Notes: generated by a model not told the origin, from the letters alone. A DNA stretch of 64,000 nucleotides from Chitinophagaceae bacterium (GCA_016787065.1 JAEUVD010000052.1:1-64000), one strand, 5' to 3'. Shown: positions 51,576 through 62,051, counted from the stretch's first letter. Program-made: numbers and translations.

Positions 51576-53390
51576 GTGAAAAATGTATCGTTCATAGCAT
51601 TGCTATTGGTAGTTACAAACCTAGCTTCTGCGCTTCAGATTATTCGTGGTCCTTATTTGCAAATTAGCTCGCCCACGAGTGTAACCATTCGTTGGCGAAC
51701 CGATAGTTTATGTACATCGGTTGTTCGATACGGTTTTTCGGATACCAACTTAAATAATTCCTACCTCAATATCTCCCAAAAAACCGATCATCGTGTTACA
51801 CTTCAAAATCTAGCTGTAAATACAATCTATTATTACAGCGTTGGTGGAAATACGATTACATTATCCACGGGCAATTCTAATTATTTCAGAACACCTCCAA
51901 TTCCTTCAGTCAACTACAATCAACCGATACGTTTTTGGGCGGTCGGTGATATGAGTAAACAAACACCGCAACAACATCAGGTTCGTGATGCATTTATGAA
52001 CTACACGCAAGGTAACTATGTTGATGGTTGGATTATGTTAGGCGATAATGCCTATGAAGGCGGATTCGACAATGAATATCAACTTGGATTTTTCAATTAT
52101 TATCAAAGTACTATCCTCTCCCATCTACCTTTGTTTCCGGTTATTGGCAATCATGATTACAATAATGATTCTGCATTGCGCAAAAGTCATGTGGTAGCTT
52201 ATTACTCGATTTTTGATCCTCCTACCAATGCACAACTTGGCGGAGTGGCATCGAATAATCCGATGTATTATTCGTTCGACTATGGCAATGTTCATTTTGT
52301 TAATTTAGATTCTTACGGACTTGAATTGGTTGGTACAAATTACTTAAGTTTAGCTGATACGAATTCACCCCAAGTAAACTGGTTAAAGCAAGATTTAACT
52401 ATGAATACATTGCCTTGGGTTGTTGTTAGTTTCCATCATCCACCTTATGGCCTAGGTACCCATCATTCGGATTTGGAATTAGATCTAGTAGCCATTAGAA
52501 CTAATTTATTACCAATACTAGAACGTTACAATGTTGATTTGGTTTTAAATGGCCATGATCATACCTATCAGCGAAGTAACTTTATTAAAAATCACTTTGG
52601 CTTAGAAGCAAGTTTTGATTCTACGATACATCTGCGACAATCAAGTACAGGTCGGTACGATGGCAGTGCTAACTCGTGCGCTTATATTAAACATCCAGGC
52701 TGTCCTTTCTCATCTGATTCCGGCACTGTTTATGTGGTTGCCGGTTCAGGAAGTGCTGCACCTTACCCTCCAATGGCTGGATGGCCACATAATGCCATGT
52801 CGTATTCTAATTACCTCAATAATGGTTCTTTACTTTTAACCGTTGAAGGGAATCAGCTTTTGGGTGAATGGATTAGCAACGACAGCAATCAAGTAGTGAA
52901 AGATCGTTTTGTAATTTTAAAGAACGCCGGCGGAAACATAACGTATATCTCCTCACCGGGTGCATCCGTTAGCTTGCAAAGCAGTTGGTCAGGTGGTAGT
53001 TATCTTTGGAGCACCGGTGATACAACCAAACAAATTTCATTCATCGTAACTGGTGATACAACACTAACTGTAAGCGACCTCTATGGCTGTGTACAGGATA
53101 CTTTTACTATTTTAATTTCAACAGGAAATTCACTCACTACAAAAACTCAAACTAAACTATATCCTAATCCTATCTGTAAACAGTTTATGGTACAAGCACC
53201 TTACGAAACTCCTATGGATGTAGCCTTATTTAATCTTCAAGGACAACTTGTATTCAAGCAGCAAAGTGCATTGTTCTCTACTCAGCATTCCTTCGATATT
53301 CCTGATCATTTTTCAAGTGGAAATTATATTTTGGAAGTGAAAACGACCCAGGGTATTGAACGAAAAAAAATTAGTTTGATGTGTAATTAA
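51576..53390 (+). CDS. Secreted metallophosphoesterase (purple-acid-phosphatase-like), T9SS type A
   Basis: Start at the GTG 51576 gives signal peptide MKNVSFIALLLVVTNLASAL; the frame opens at a TTG three codons earlier. An N-terminal fibronectin-like domain (PYLQISSPTSVTIRWRTD, residues ~25–110) precedes a calcineurin-like phosphoesterase domain. Metal-binding motifs there are VGDMSKQ, MLGDNAYEGG, PVIGNHDYNN, SFHHPPYG and LNGHDHTYQRS, the set seen in purple acid phosphatases. A Cys-containing beta segment follows, then a T9SS type A sorting domain (KLYPNPICKQFMVQ, FSSGNYILEVK). It probably releases phosphate from organic esters at the cell surface. No promoter box recognised; the upstream spacer is the microsatellite. 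Confidence 0.88.
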   Translation: MKNVSFIALLLVVTNLASALQIIRGPYLQISSPTSVTIRWRTDSLCTSVVRYGFSDTNLNNSYLNISQKTDHRVTLQNLAVNTIYYYSVGGNTITLSTGNSNYFRTPPIPSVNYNQPIRFWAVGDMSKQTPQQHQVRDAFMNYTQGNYVDGWIMLGDNAYEGGFDNEYQLGFFNYYQSTILSHLPLFPVIGNHDYNNDSALRKSHVVAYYSIFDPPTNAQLGGVASNNPMYYSFDYGNVHFVNLDSYGLELVGTNYLSLADTNSPQVNWLKQDLTMNTLPWVVVSFHHPPYGLGTHHSDLELDLVAIRTNLLPILERYNVDLVLNGHDHTYQRSNFIKNHFGLEASFDSTIHLRQSSTGRYDGSANSCAYIKHPGCPFSSDSGTVYVVAGSGSAAPYPPMAGWPHNAMSYSNYLNNGSLLLTVEGNQLLGEWISNDSNQVVKDRFVILKNAGGNITYISSPGASVSLQSSWSGGSYLWSTGDTTKQISFIVTGDTTLTVSDLYGCVQDTFTILISTGNSLTTKTQTKLYPNPICKQFMVQAPYETPMDVALFNLQGQLVFKQQSALFSTQHSFDIPDHFSSGNYILEVKTTQGIERKKISLMCN

Positions 53391-53512
53391 CAGGTTGTTG
53401 CATTCTATGCCCATACGGGCAACATTGTAACGATTGTGTCATGATTTGAAATAGTACTTGCAAGGGTTATTTTTAATGTCTATCTTAGAGGTAGACATAA
53501 ATAAACAAGATC

Positions 53513-56500
53513 ATGAATACATCTAAACCACTCATTCTTGTTGTTCTTCCATTGATCTTTCAAACCGGTTATTCACAGGTTTCCTTCTTCAACATCAACA
53601 ACAGTTCCATCGACACCGTTCCTTGTAATACAAACTGTATTACTTTAATTGCCTCGCATCCTGATCTACGTAAAACGAATACGTACACCTATTCTCAACA
53701 AACCTCCTTCACTCCTTCGCCCATTCCGTTTGCAACATCAATTACCTTGCCCGACGATCATTTTTCTACCAACATTCCAATTGGTTTTAACTTCTGTTTT
53801 TATCAGAATACTTATGCGCAATGTTTTATCAGTTCAAACGGACAAATAACCTTTGATACTGTTTATAATAATGCCGGATGTTCCCATGCCACTACACAAA
53901 CCGTACCTTATGTTTCGAATGTGTTTCCCGATAATGCCATCTTTATGCCATTTGTAGATTTAGATACTATATCCTATGGTGTATTACAATACGCTACTAT
54001 TGGAACGGCTCCTTTTCGAAAGTTCATTGTAAAATTTTCCAATGCTCCCATTTTCGACACTTGTTTATTTGGTACCGTTTCGATGCAATGCGAACTGAAT
54101 GAAACGTATAATACGATTGACATTTTTATTCTTTCCAAACCACTTTGCAACAACAACGTCGGTATACATACCAACTATGCAACCCTAGGCATTCAAGATA
54201 TCGGTGGATTTAATAACTGTGTGGTTAACGGTAGAAATGCTAGCATCTGGTCGGCCAGCAACGAACACTGGCGCTTCTCTCCCGCAGGTCCAGCTTCAAC
54301 GCATGTCAATTGGTATAACGAACAAAACATACTTCTATTTTCCAATCAGGATACAGTGCAATTTTGCAGTGTTGCCTTCCCTCGACAAATACATGCAACG
54401 TTAAGTAATGATTGTCCGAATTTAATAGCACAAGATACCATTTCGCTAGTTCAATTTCTACCTATGATAGATAGTATTGCTACAACACCGGCTACTTGTT
54501 TCAGTACAGCGAATGGAACTGCCACGGTATATTCAACAAGTATTTACCTACCTATTCAATACAAAGTTGATAGCGGCCCCTGGACCTATTCGAATACTTT
54601 CACTAACCTTACAGGTACCTATCATTATTTCTATATTCAAGATGCGTTAGGTTGTACTGATACACTTCAAATACAAATTCCGGTTTCGTACAATTTGTAT
54701 ATTGTTGTAACCGCTTCAACACCTAATACTTGTTCGCAAAACAATGGTGCGATTTGTGTTCAGGCTATGGGCGGAGTTCCACCTTATACCTATTCCTGGG
54801 GTACAAATTGTTTAACTAATTTACCGGGAGGCTTTCAGTATCTAACCGTAACCGATAGTGTTGGCTGCCAATATTCTCAATACGTTTATCTGAATACAAT
54901 AACTAATATGCAATTATCGGCTGATATTAACCAGAGTATTTGCGGGCAAAATGGCAGCATCGATTTACATGTTAGTGGTGGCAATGCTCCCTACACGTAT
55001 ATATGGAGCACGATGGCTACAACAGAAGATATTTCAGGATTACAACCAGGTGGCTATACCGTAATGGTTCTCGATTTTAATGGTTGTTCAACGTTTGCTT
55101 CTTTTGTAGTTGAAGATACGTTGAACTTGAAAGATTCAATACAACTTACTGTTCAACCAACCTGTGGTTTAAATAATGGCGAATTACTGGTTCATGCGTA
55201 TGACGGTTTAGCGCCTTATCATTATGCTTGGAACAATGGCGATACCACCTCGCATGTTTTCAATTTAGCCCCAGGCATCTATACCTGTTTGGTTACGGAT
55301 GCCAATGGCTGTTCTTACTCTTGTTCTGATACCCTAACAATTTCATACGGTTTACTCTTGAATTCATCTAAGGCAAATACCCGATGTGATTCTGTAGACA
55401 ACGGAATGATATTCGTTTCGGTTTATAATGGTACAGCACCTTACTATTACCAATGGAGTAATAGTGGAACCACAGCTATGATTACCGGACTTACCATCGG
55501 AACCTATACGGTGCAAGTTACAGATGCGCTGGGCTGTACGAAAACAAAAAGTGTAACCATCGATAATGATGGTGCACCAGATTTTGAAGCGATTCAAAAA
55601 ACAGAACCACGTTGCTTTGGTGATGCCAATGGAGCCATAAACATTGTAGCTGCCGGTGGATTACCACCCTATAAATTTTCAACCGATGGAATAAACTACT
55701 CCTATAATTCCTCCCTAAACGGATTAACTTCCGGTTACTATACGATTTATTTAAGAGATGCTAACTACTGTTGGATTGATACCGTACTTTTTTTAGAACA
55801 ACCAACACCAATAGAACTAACCCAATTGATAACAGATAGTATTACTTGCTATGGCGATAACGATGCAACCCTCTTCGCTGCAGCCAGTGGAGGTACTCCC
55901 AATTATAGCTATCAGTTAAATAATAATGGATGGGCGAATCAAGGGCTCTTTACGAATTTAGGTGCAACGATATATACAGTTAGTGCAGAGGATAGTCATC
56001 ATTGCACCCAAAGCACCACCGTAGCTATTGAAGGCCCTCTTCTTCCAATTTCGTACGATAAACAGTTAACGAATATTGATTGTTACAAGGATAGTTCCGG
56101 TAGTATAGCATTCACGATAGAAGGAGGTTGGGGCGCATATAGAATAGAATGGTTTGATGGATGGAGTTCACAATTACAACGAGATAATCTAAACGAAGGG
56201 ATGTATGTAACTACCCTACAAGACGCACTTGGCTGTTCACTCAAAGATACTTCGTATTTGGATGTACAGACTTGTTGCAATGTAAGTTTGCCGAACGCTT
56301 TTTCACCGAATGATGATGGATTGAATGATATCTTCCGTCCGATTGCTCCTCGACCCGTTCGCGAACAACACTTCATGATTTATAACCGATGGGGACAACG
56401 CGTATTCGAATCAGAGGTTTTTGAAATGGGTTGGGATGGAAAAATTCTTGGCAATGATGCCGACATGGGAACTTATTTTTACCTGTATAGTTATACCTGT

Positions 56501-56554
56501 AATAGCACTAAACAGAAAATTATGCTTAAAGGAGATGTAACCCTTGTTCGCTAA
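53513..56554 (+). CDS. SprB-repeat surface protein with type B T9SS domain
   Basis: A 1013-aa protein with signal peptide MNTSKPLILVVLPLIFQTGYSQ (position 1–22). An N-terminal ~270-residue unassigned beta domain has PIGFNFCFYQNTYAQCFIS and ATLGIQDIGG. It is followed by about eight SprB-like repeats of ~70–80 residues (GGNAPYTYIWSTMATTEDIS, GGYTVMVLDFNGC; GGLPPYKFSTDGINY). The C-terminus is a type B gliding-motility-associated sorting domain (LPNAFSPNDDGLNDIFRPI, MIYNRWGQRVFES, WDGK, GTYFYLYSY). SprB itself is a motility adhesin; this protein is much smaller, so an adhesin or surface-layer role is inferred. Confidence 0.85.
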   Translation: MNTSKPLILVVLPLIFQTGYSQVSFFNINNSSIDTVPCNTNCITLIASHPDLRKTNTYTYSQQTSFTPSPIPFATSITLPDDHFSTNIPIGFNFCFYQNTYAQCFISSNGQITFDTVYNNAGCSHATTQTVPYVSNVFPDNAIFMPFVDLDTISYGVLQYATIGTAPFRKFIVKFSNAPIFDTCLFGTVSMQCELNETYNTIDIFILSKPLCNNNVGIHTNYATLGIQDIGGFNNCVVNGRNASIWSASNEHWRFSPAGPASTHVNWYNEQNILLFSNQDTVQFCSVAFPRQIHATLSNDCPNLIAQDTISLVQFLPMIDSIATTPATCFSTANGTATVYSTSIYLPIQYKVDSGPWTYSNTFTNLTGTYHYFYIQDALGCTDTLQIQIPVSYNLYIVVTASTPNTCSQNNGAICVQAMGGVPPYTYSWGTNCLTNLPGGFQYLTVTDSVGCQYSQYVYLNTITNMQLSADINQSICGQNGSIDLHVSGGNAPYTYIWSTMATTEDISGLQPGGYTVMVLDFNGCSTFASFVVEDTLNLKDSIQLTVQPTCGLNNGELLVHAYDGLAPYHYAWNNGDTTSHVFNLAPGIYTCLVTDANGCSYSCSDTLTISYGLLLNSSKANTRCDSVDNGMIFVSVYNGTAPYYYQWSNSGTTAMITGLTIGTYTVQVTDALGCTKTKSVTIDNDGAPDFEAIQKTEPRCFGDANGAINIVAAGGLPPYKFSTDGINYSYNSSLNGLTSGYYTIYLRDANYCWIDTVLFLEQPTPIELTQLITDSITCYGDNDATLFAAASGGTPNYSYQLNNNGWANQGLFTNLGATIYTVSAEDSHHCTQSTTVAIEGPLLPISYDKQLTNIDCYKDSSGSIAFTIEGGWGAYRIEWFDGWSSQLQRDNLNEGMYVTTLQDALGCSLKDTSYLDVQTCCNVSLPNAFSPNDDGLNDIFRPIAPRPVREQHFMIYNRWGQRVFESEVFEMGWDGKILGNDADMGTYFYLYSYTCNSTKQKIMLKGDVTLVR

Positions 56555-56793
56555 AATTTGCTGCATCCAGGTTTACAAGTAAGTTTCTACCGGTTGTTCA
56601 TATTATTGAGAATTCGCAAGGTTGTTCCTGATCAACATCAATCGTTTCATCTTGAATAACGGTCAAACCAGTATTTCAATGAAAAATGAAGGTGTATAAT
56701 ATCTGCAATAAATCCTGTTAATGGCATAAAAATACGGCTTGGAATGAAGGGCTAGCAGGATTTTTTTTGCATATTTGCGCGTTAATTTTATCT

Positions 56794-57861
56794 ATGTCTA
56801 AAATTTCTTTCGTAAATAATCCAAAACCTTTTAAAACATTATTAGACGAACGAATTCAGGCCTATTTCCAAGACCGGAATATTGAAATGCGCGGAAATGC
56901 GTTGCTGTATTCCAAAACGATAATTCTATTGGTTTCATTATTTACGGTTTACGGAATTATTCTTAGCATACAACCTCCCACTTGGCTTTCTTTATTGCTT
57001 TGCGCCTTGTTGGGTTTTATTCAATCTACTATTGGCTTCAATGTAATGCATGATGCCGCCCATGGTTCGTATTCCAATAATAACCGATTAAATAACATTA
57101 TCGCTTGGATCGGCGGTGATCTGATGGGTGGTTCAACGTTTCTCTGGAAAATAAAACATAACATTATTCATCATACCTATACGAATATTGAGGGTATGGA
57201 TGATGATATAGCGAAGTATCCGTTGTTTCGTTTGAATGAACATCAGGAGCGCAGATGGTTTCACCGTTTCCAATTTATTTACGCGGTACCCTTATACTTT
57301 TTTACCACGTTTAATTGGATCTTATTTGATGATTATTGGAAACTTGTAACGAAGAAAATAAACACTACGGAAATCAGAAAAATGTCGGTACGCGATCATG
57401 TAGAATTTTGGACTGGTAAACTAACCAACCTAACGTTGTTCTTCTTTATACCCATTTATATTTTTGGTTTTTGGCAAGCCTTATTTGGTTTCTTTGTCAT
57501 GCATGCCGCTTTAGGATTAAGTTTGGCTCTGGTTTTTCAAATGGCCCATGCCGTAGAAGAAGCTACGTTCCCGCTACCTAACGAACAAAATAAAATTGAA
57601 AACGAATGGGCTTTGCACCAAGTAAAAACTACGGTAAACTTCGCCATGAACAACCCTGTTATTTCTTGGCTCGTAGGTGGTTTAAATTATCAAGTGGAGC
57701 ATCATTTATACCCAAAAATTTCTCATATTCATTATCCTCAAATCAGCAAAATTGTAAAACAAACTTGCGATGATTTGAATATTGAGTATAACGCTTTCCC
57801 AACTTTTTGGCGCGCTTTAGTTTCACATTTTCGCTATCTGAAGCAATTAGGTGTTGCATAA
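56794..57861 (+). CDS. Membrane fatty acid desaturase
   Basis: 355 aa from the ATG at 56794 (MSKISFVNNPKPFKTLL); the frame begins nine codons earlier. Three His boxes bind the di-iron centre: HDAAHG (His86, His90), HNIIHH (His122, His126, His127) and QVEHHLYP (His303, His304). The QxxHH third box is typical of front-end/acyl-CoA (linoleoyl-CoA-type) desaturases. Four to six membrane helices surround them. It introduces a double bond into an acyl chain of membrane lipids; position specificity unknown. It is separate from the operon at 57995, which has its own −7 box. Confidence 0.85.
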   Translation: MSKISFVNNPKPFKTLLDERIQAYFQDRNIEMRGNALLYSKTIILLVSLFTVYGIILSIQPPTWLSLLLCALLGFIQSTIGFNVMHDAAHGSYSNNNRLNNIIAWIGGDLMGGSTFLWKIKHNIIHHTYTNIEGMDDDIAKYPLFRLNEHQERRWFHRFQFIYAVPLYFFTTFNWILFDDYWKLVTKKINTTEIRKMSVRDHVEFWTGKLTNLTLFFFIPIYIFGFWQALFGFFVMHAALGLSLALVFQMAHAVEEATFPLPNEQNKIENEWALHQVKTTVNFAMNNPVISWLVGGLNYQVEHHLYPKISHIHYPQISKIVKQTCDDLNIEYNAFPTFWRALVSHFRYLKQLGVA

Positions 57862-57994
57862 TGCGTTCTATTTTGTTGCAACCCTTACAAACAGGGCATT
57901 TTAATCATACTGAATAACCTGTGGAAAGTACGGTTAAAGAAAAGTAAAACGTTTTTCCTACCAAGGGCTTTCCTTTACTTTTGTGGCACTTGTA

Positions 57995-60184
57995 ATGATG
58001 AATAAATTCACCGTAGCTTTACTGCTAACCTGCTGTCATGTTCTACTCTTTGCTCAAAAAACGACCAAAGAAAAAAAAGACCCTTATACCTCCACTGAAT
58101 TATGGGAACCCATTCCAATCAACCGGGCACACGCTCATGATAAAATTGATAATATTCAGAAAGCCATAGATGAGTTTGATCGAAAAAAAGATAATTACAT
58201 TGACGTCATAATGGATTCCGCTTCGAGTGCTATTGCAACAGAAGCAATCTTAAGAAAAGTGGACCGATTAGAAATTATCATCGAAAATGTTCCGAACGAT
58301 CACTTCACCAAACAAAAATATTTAGGGTACCTCGAGGATGATGTGAAAGCCTATTACAACGATATGGTGAATAATAAACTCGATGTTCAATATTATAAAA
58401 ACCTCATCGACCAAAATGAGTTCATCTTTAAAAAAGAACAAGATAGTGAAGTAACCCCCGATGATGTTAATCAACAATTTAACCGGGCTTGGTACGGTCA
58501 TAAATCGATTTTCAAAAATAATAAAGCTGTACAAGAAGCGATTTATGAAAATATGGTGCGCTTATACCCTAAAGAAATGCAAAAGAAATTTAGTGAGTAT
58601 AACAAAATGCCTGCCGCTGTAACGTTAATGAATTGGTGGGCTAAACAAAACCCAAATCAAATTTTAACCTATTCAACAAGTACCTCGTTCGAAAACACGA
58701 TTGTAAGAAAAAGTAATGATTCGCTTGTAAAAACAATTGTGATGATTGCCGACAAAGCAAAACGTCCACAACGTGCAATTACCTTTCTTGATGATTTGTT
58801 AGAAGGAACTATCACGATCGATCAAATTAATCGTATAACAGATAGCAATGCGCTCTATTATAAACAACTCGTAGTATCGCGTTTAAAACCCAATCCGCTC
58901 ACAAAACGTGTAGTAGATCGAGAAAGTAAATTACAAGCGTTAGAGTATATACGCATCATGAATGAACTGCATGATTCTCCTGACCCCGTTCGTTTCAAAT
59001 GTATTGAACCCTTAAGTGCGCGTGAAATTTATTTTTTGATGGTGTTATGTAGCGATGAAATTTATACCAGCACCTTCGTTGGTTCGTTCAACCGAATGCT
59101 ATTAAAAATGGCACCGGTTAGTGGTGATCAGTTTCTGAAAGATATTAATATGGATAAATTTAGAACGTTTATTCGTATGTGTGCAGGTTACAACAAACTG
59201 GATGAATACCTAGCCACGATGGCTCCTTCAAACCGAAACGAATTGATGTCGACCTTTGTGCATAACATTGATAAAAACCTTGAAACCGATGTAGAAGATG
59301 CCGTTGATATCGCCGATGCTTGTGGTAGTATTCGCGATGAAGCCTTGTTATCCTTTCTGATAGAGGAATTGAAAAAAGATTATGAACGTACCTACCGGGA
59401 AGATAACAAACGAGGTTTAATTATTTATTTTCTACTGAACACCTTATGTACTTCCATCTTATACCCTGAATCAACCGGAAAGGAATTACAAGATCAGTTA
59501 AACGTGCCTCCTATCGCTTATATCCCGTATAGTTCACTTATCAATAAAGACAGCACGGTAGTTGAGCAAGTTTTCTTTTATGGCGACGATGATGGAAAAT
59601 CATCGTTAACCAATTACTTAGCCAACTACAAACCAACTGAGTGGAAAATTGAAAAGAATGAGCAATGGATGACGCTTACATCGTTAACAGGCCGACCGGT
59701 TAAAATTTACGCCAACTTACCACTCGATGAACCTAAAGATGAAGAAGCACAAAAAGCCCTCACCGATTATTTGAATGCAAATGCCATTAACCCATCTGTT
59801 ATTATTCATCGTGGACATAGCTATCATCTTCCCGGAACCTTAAAATATTTACGCGATTTCAATCGTGTTATCATTCTCGGTTCTTGTGGTGGTTATCATA
59901 ATCTTTCAACTATACTTGGTTATTCAGAAGATGCCCATATTGTTTCAAGCAAACAAACCGGAACCATGTTTGTTACCGACCCTATTATCAAATCATTTAA
60001 TAGTCGGGTGCTTTCCGGAAAAGATATTAACTGGATTAACCTTTGGGATGAAGTTGGTGCGCAAATGAACACAGTGGCTTTGGAGGATAAATTCAATGAT
60101 TACGTTCCACCTCATAAAAATATGGGCGCCTTGTTTTTGAAAGCGTTCAAAATTCAAATCAAACAACAAGGAATGGAATTGTAA
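57995..60184 (+). CDS. Secreted 729-aa protein with clan-CD-protease-like His/Cys motifs
   Basis: Start at ATG 57995 (MMNKFTVALLLTCCHVLLFA, signal peptide); the frame opens at a GTG inside the −7-like box TACTTTTG (57976–57983). The first ~540 residues are mostly helical with no family recognised. The C-terminal part has VIIHRGHSYHLPGTLKYL (His608) followed by VIILGSCGGYHNL (Cys631). This hydrophobic-strand/His-Gly and strand/SCGG pattern is like the catalytic dyads of clan CD cysteine peptidases (caspase, CHAT, gingipain). Assignment is tentative and no substrate can be named. It is the first gene of a tightly packed plus-strand operon; the next gene starts in its stop codon. Confidence 0.7.
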   Translation: MMNKFTVALLLTCCHVLLFAQKTTKEKKDPYTSTELWEPIPINRAHAHDKIDNIQKAIDEFDRKKDNYIDVIMDSASSAIATEAILRKVDRLEIIIENVPNDHFTKQKYLGYLEDDVKAYYNDMVNNKLDVQYYKNLIDQNEFIFKKEQDSEVTPDDVNQQFNRAWYGHKSIFKNNKAVQEAIYENMVRLYPKEMQKKFSEYNKMPAAVTLMNWWAKQNPNQILTYSTSTSFENTIVRKSNDSLVKTIVMIADKAKRPQRAITFLDDLLEGTITIDQINRITDSNALYYKQLVVSRLKPNPLTKRVVDRESKLQALEYIRIMNELHDSPDPVRFKCIEPLSAREIYFLMVLCSDEIYTSTFVGSFNRMLLKMAPVSGDQFLKDINMDKFRTFIRMCAGYNKLDEYLATMAPSNRNELMSTFVHNIDKNLETDVEDAVDIADACGSIRDEALLSFLIEELKKDYERTYREDNKRGLIIYFLLNTLCTSILYPESTGKELQDQLNVPPIAYIPYSSLINKDSTVVEQVFFYGDDDGKSSLTNYLANYKPTEWKIEKNEQWMTLTSLTGRPVKIYANLPLDEPKDEEAQKALTDYLNANAINPSVIIHRGHSYHLPGTLKYLRDFNRVIILGSCGGYHNLSTILGYSEDAHIVSSKQTGTMFVTDPIIKSFNSRVLSGKDINWINLWDEVGAQMNTVALEDKFNDYVPPHKNMGALFLKAFKIQIKQQGMEL

Positions 60185-60843
60185 TGCTTATGCATATTCC
60201 GATTTGGAAAAAACTACTCAGTTGGCTGGTTCCGGTAACCATAGCTAGAAAAAGTTCCGGAAAGCATCCCGCGCTTTTTTTAAAGCAGTATCAAGGACAT
60301 TTAATTCTTGCTACACCAACGGCATATTATTCATACGGAAATGTATATCTACCTTATCGAAAAATCTTCAAGTTTATCGAAAACGATATTCCTCGTGTAC
60401 AAGATTTTTTAATGCTAGGTACAGGTTTAGGGTCAGCACTCAAAATTCTACAAACACGATATCAATGTTTTCCGAATGCCGATTTAGTAGAATGGGATGA
60501 AGAAATTATTGCTTGGAGTATGCGAACCATGTCATTAAACACGCGCAATAACGTGACCTGGATAAAAGATGATGCAGCTAACTTCGTACAACAAACAACA
60601 CATACCTATGATCTCATAGCACTCGATCTGTTTCGAGATACTGCTATTCCGGAACATTTTAAATCGAAACCCTTTTACACCGCTTGTAAGAATTTATTGA
60701 AAGAAAATGGAATACTCTGTATTAACATTATTCCCGCTTACAAACAGGAAGAGAACGATATTCAGGAAATGTTGCATTATACATTTTCAAGTATCAACAG
60801 CTTGCACTTTGCTAAAAATGTATTTTTAATCTGTAGAAAATAA
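60184..60843 (+). CDS. Spermidine-synthase-like methyltransferase-fold protein
   Basis: A 219-aa Rossmann-fold protein. FLMLGTGLGSALKILQTRY is the nucleotide/SAM-binding motif and ADLVEWDEEIIAWS the following acidic strand. DAANFVQQTTHTYDLIALDLFRD matches the spermidine-synthase-like family. It lacks a recognisable polyamine site, so a different acceptor is possible. The ATG overlaps the stop of the upstream gene (TAATG), indicating translational coupling, and the next gene starts two bases after its end. It is probably cytosolic or membrane-associated by its basic N-terminus. Confidence 0.75.
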   Translation: MLMHIPIWKKLLSWLVPVTIARKSSGKHPALFLKQYQGHLILATPTAYYSYGNVYLPYRKIFKFIENDIPRVQDFLMLGTGLGSALKILQTRYQCFPNADLVEWDEEIIAWSMRTMSLNTRNNVTWIKDDAANFVQQTTHTYDLIALDLFRDTAIPEHFKSKPFYTACKNLLKENGILCINIIPAYKQEENDIQEMLHYTFSSINSLHFAKNVFLICRK

Positions 60844-60845
60844 AC

Positions 60846-61304
60846 ATGAATTCAATCGACACGCTAGCTAAATTAAAACAACTCGAAGGACACTATTTTA
60901 CCCATACACGCTCGAAGGCAGGAAAATGGTTGAATTATAAATTAGTAAAAGCAGACGATGGCTATTTAGAAGCCACCCTTAGTATTCGTGAAGAAATGAC
61001 TAACCCGAACGGAATGCTACATGGCGGTATGATTGGTATGATTTGCGATGAACTCTGCGGTCTTGCTTTTTATACTAAAGGGTATCCAACCTTTTACACC
61101 ACCGTTAATCTTGCCATAGATTTTTTATACAGCGCTCCTATTCATTCCCAAATCACCGCAAAGGCGAGTGTTTTACGCAGTGGTAAAAAAATTGCCAATA
61201 CGGAATGTACGCTGTACGATGAACAAGGTAATATTGTGGCTCATGCTACTTCTAACCTTGTAAATACCGAAAAAACGGTTTTTGATATACATTTGCCCCT
61301 CTAA
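60846..61304 (+). CDS. PaaI-like hotdog thioesterase
   Basis: A 152-aa protein with the hotdog fold of the PaaI/YiiD-type thioesterases. NPNGMLHGGMIGMICDELCG holds the catalytic-region HGG motif with downstream Asp/Glu, and ASVLRSGKKIANTECTLYDE is the last beta strand pair. It hydrolyses acyl-CoA or aryl-CoA thioesters in the cytosol; substrate unknown. It is in the operon with lipid-associated genes (desaturase upstream, LptF/G and PAP2 downstream), so a role in lipid metabolism is plausible. Confidence 0.85.
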   Translation: MNSIDTLAKLKQLEGHYFTHTRSKAGKWLNYKLVKADDGYLEATLSIREEMTNPNGMLHGGMIGMICDELCGLAFYTKGYPTFYTTVNLAIDFLYSAPIHSQITAKASVLRSGKKIANTECTLYDEQGNIVAHATSNLVNTEKTVFDIHLPL

Positions 61305-61313
61305 TACCTCTAC

Positions 61314-62051
61314 ATGCTTCAAAACAAAAAAATTGTGGTCGTTCTTCCGGCTTATAATGCTTCGAAAACACTTGAGCGTACTTATCGGGAAATACCGTTC
61401 GATATTGTGGATGAAGTAGTTTTAGTTGACGATGTAAGTAAAGATAACACCGTAGAAGAGGCCCAACGTTTAGGTATTAACCACATTATTCGTCATGATA
61501 AAAATAAAGGTTACGGCGGCAATCAGAAAAGTTGTTATAACAAAGCGCTGGAATTAGGCGCGGATATTGTGGTGATGCTTCATCCGGATTATCAGTACAC
61601 TCCTTTGCTGATTCCATCCATTTGCCATATTATAGCCAACGATTTATATCCTGTGGTTCTTGGATCGCGTATCTTAGGCAAGGGCGCTTTACGTGGTGGT
61701 ATGCCGATGTACAAATATATTTTCAATCGTTTTCTAACGCTGTCGGAGAACATTTTACTCAACCAAAAATTAAGCGAATACCATACAGGTTATCGTGCCT
61801 TTTCAAAAGAAGTTTTAACCACCATTAAATACAATAATAATAATGATGATTTCATTTTTGATAATGAAATGCTCTCACAAATTTTCATGAGTGGTTTTGA
61901 AATTGCTGAAATTACTTGTCCCACAAAATATTTTGAAGAAGCTTCGAGTATTAACTTCCGACGCAGTATGAAATACGGCCTGGGTGTATTGCGAGTTGCC
62001 CTCGTACATCGATTGCATTTATGGAAATTGGTAAAGAGCAAATTGTATTAA
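61314..62051 (+). CDS. Family 2 glycosyltransferase
   Basis: A 245-aa GT-A fold protein. VVVLPAYNASKTLERTYREI is the N-terminal nucleotide-binding strand, EVVLVDDVSKDNTVEEA holds the first Asp, and VVMLHPDYQYTP replaces the usual DxD with HPDYQY, as in the DPM/GtrB-like glycosyltransferase subgroup. EYHTGYRAFSKEVL and DFIFDNEMLSQI are its acceptor-side motifs. It probably transfers a sugar from an NDP- or polyprenyl-phosphate donor for surface glycans. A short non-TM C-terminus suggests a cytosolic, peripheral enzyme. Confidence 0.85.
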   Translation: MLQNKKIVVVLPAYNASKTLERTYREIPFDIVDEVVLVDDVSKDNTVEEAQRLGINHIIRHDKNKGYGGNQKSCYNKALELGADIVVMLHPDYQYTPLLIPSICHIIANDLYPVVLGSRILGKGALRGGMPMYKYIFNRFLTLSENILLNQKLSEYHTGYRAFSKEVLTTIKYNNNNDDFIFDNEMLSQIFMSGFEIAEITCPTKYFEEASSINFRRSMKYGLGVLRVALVHRLHLWKLVKSKLY

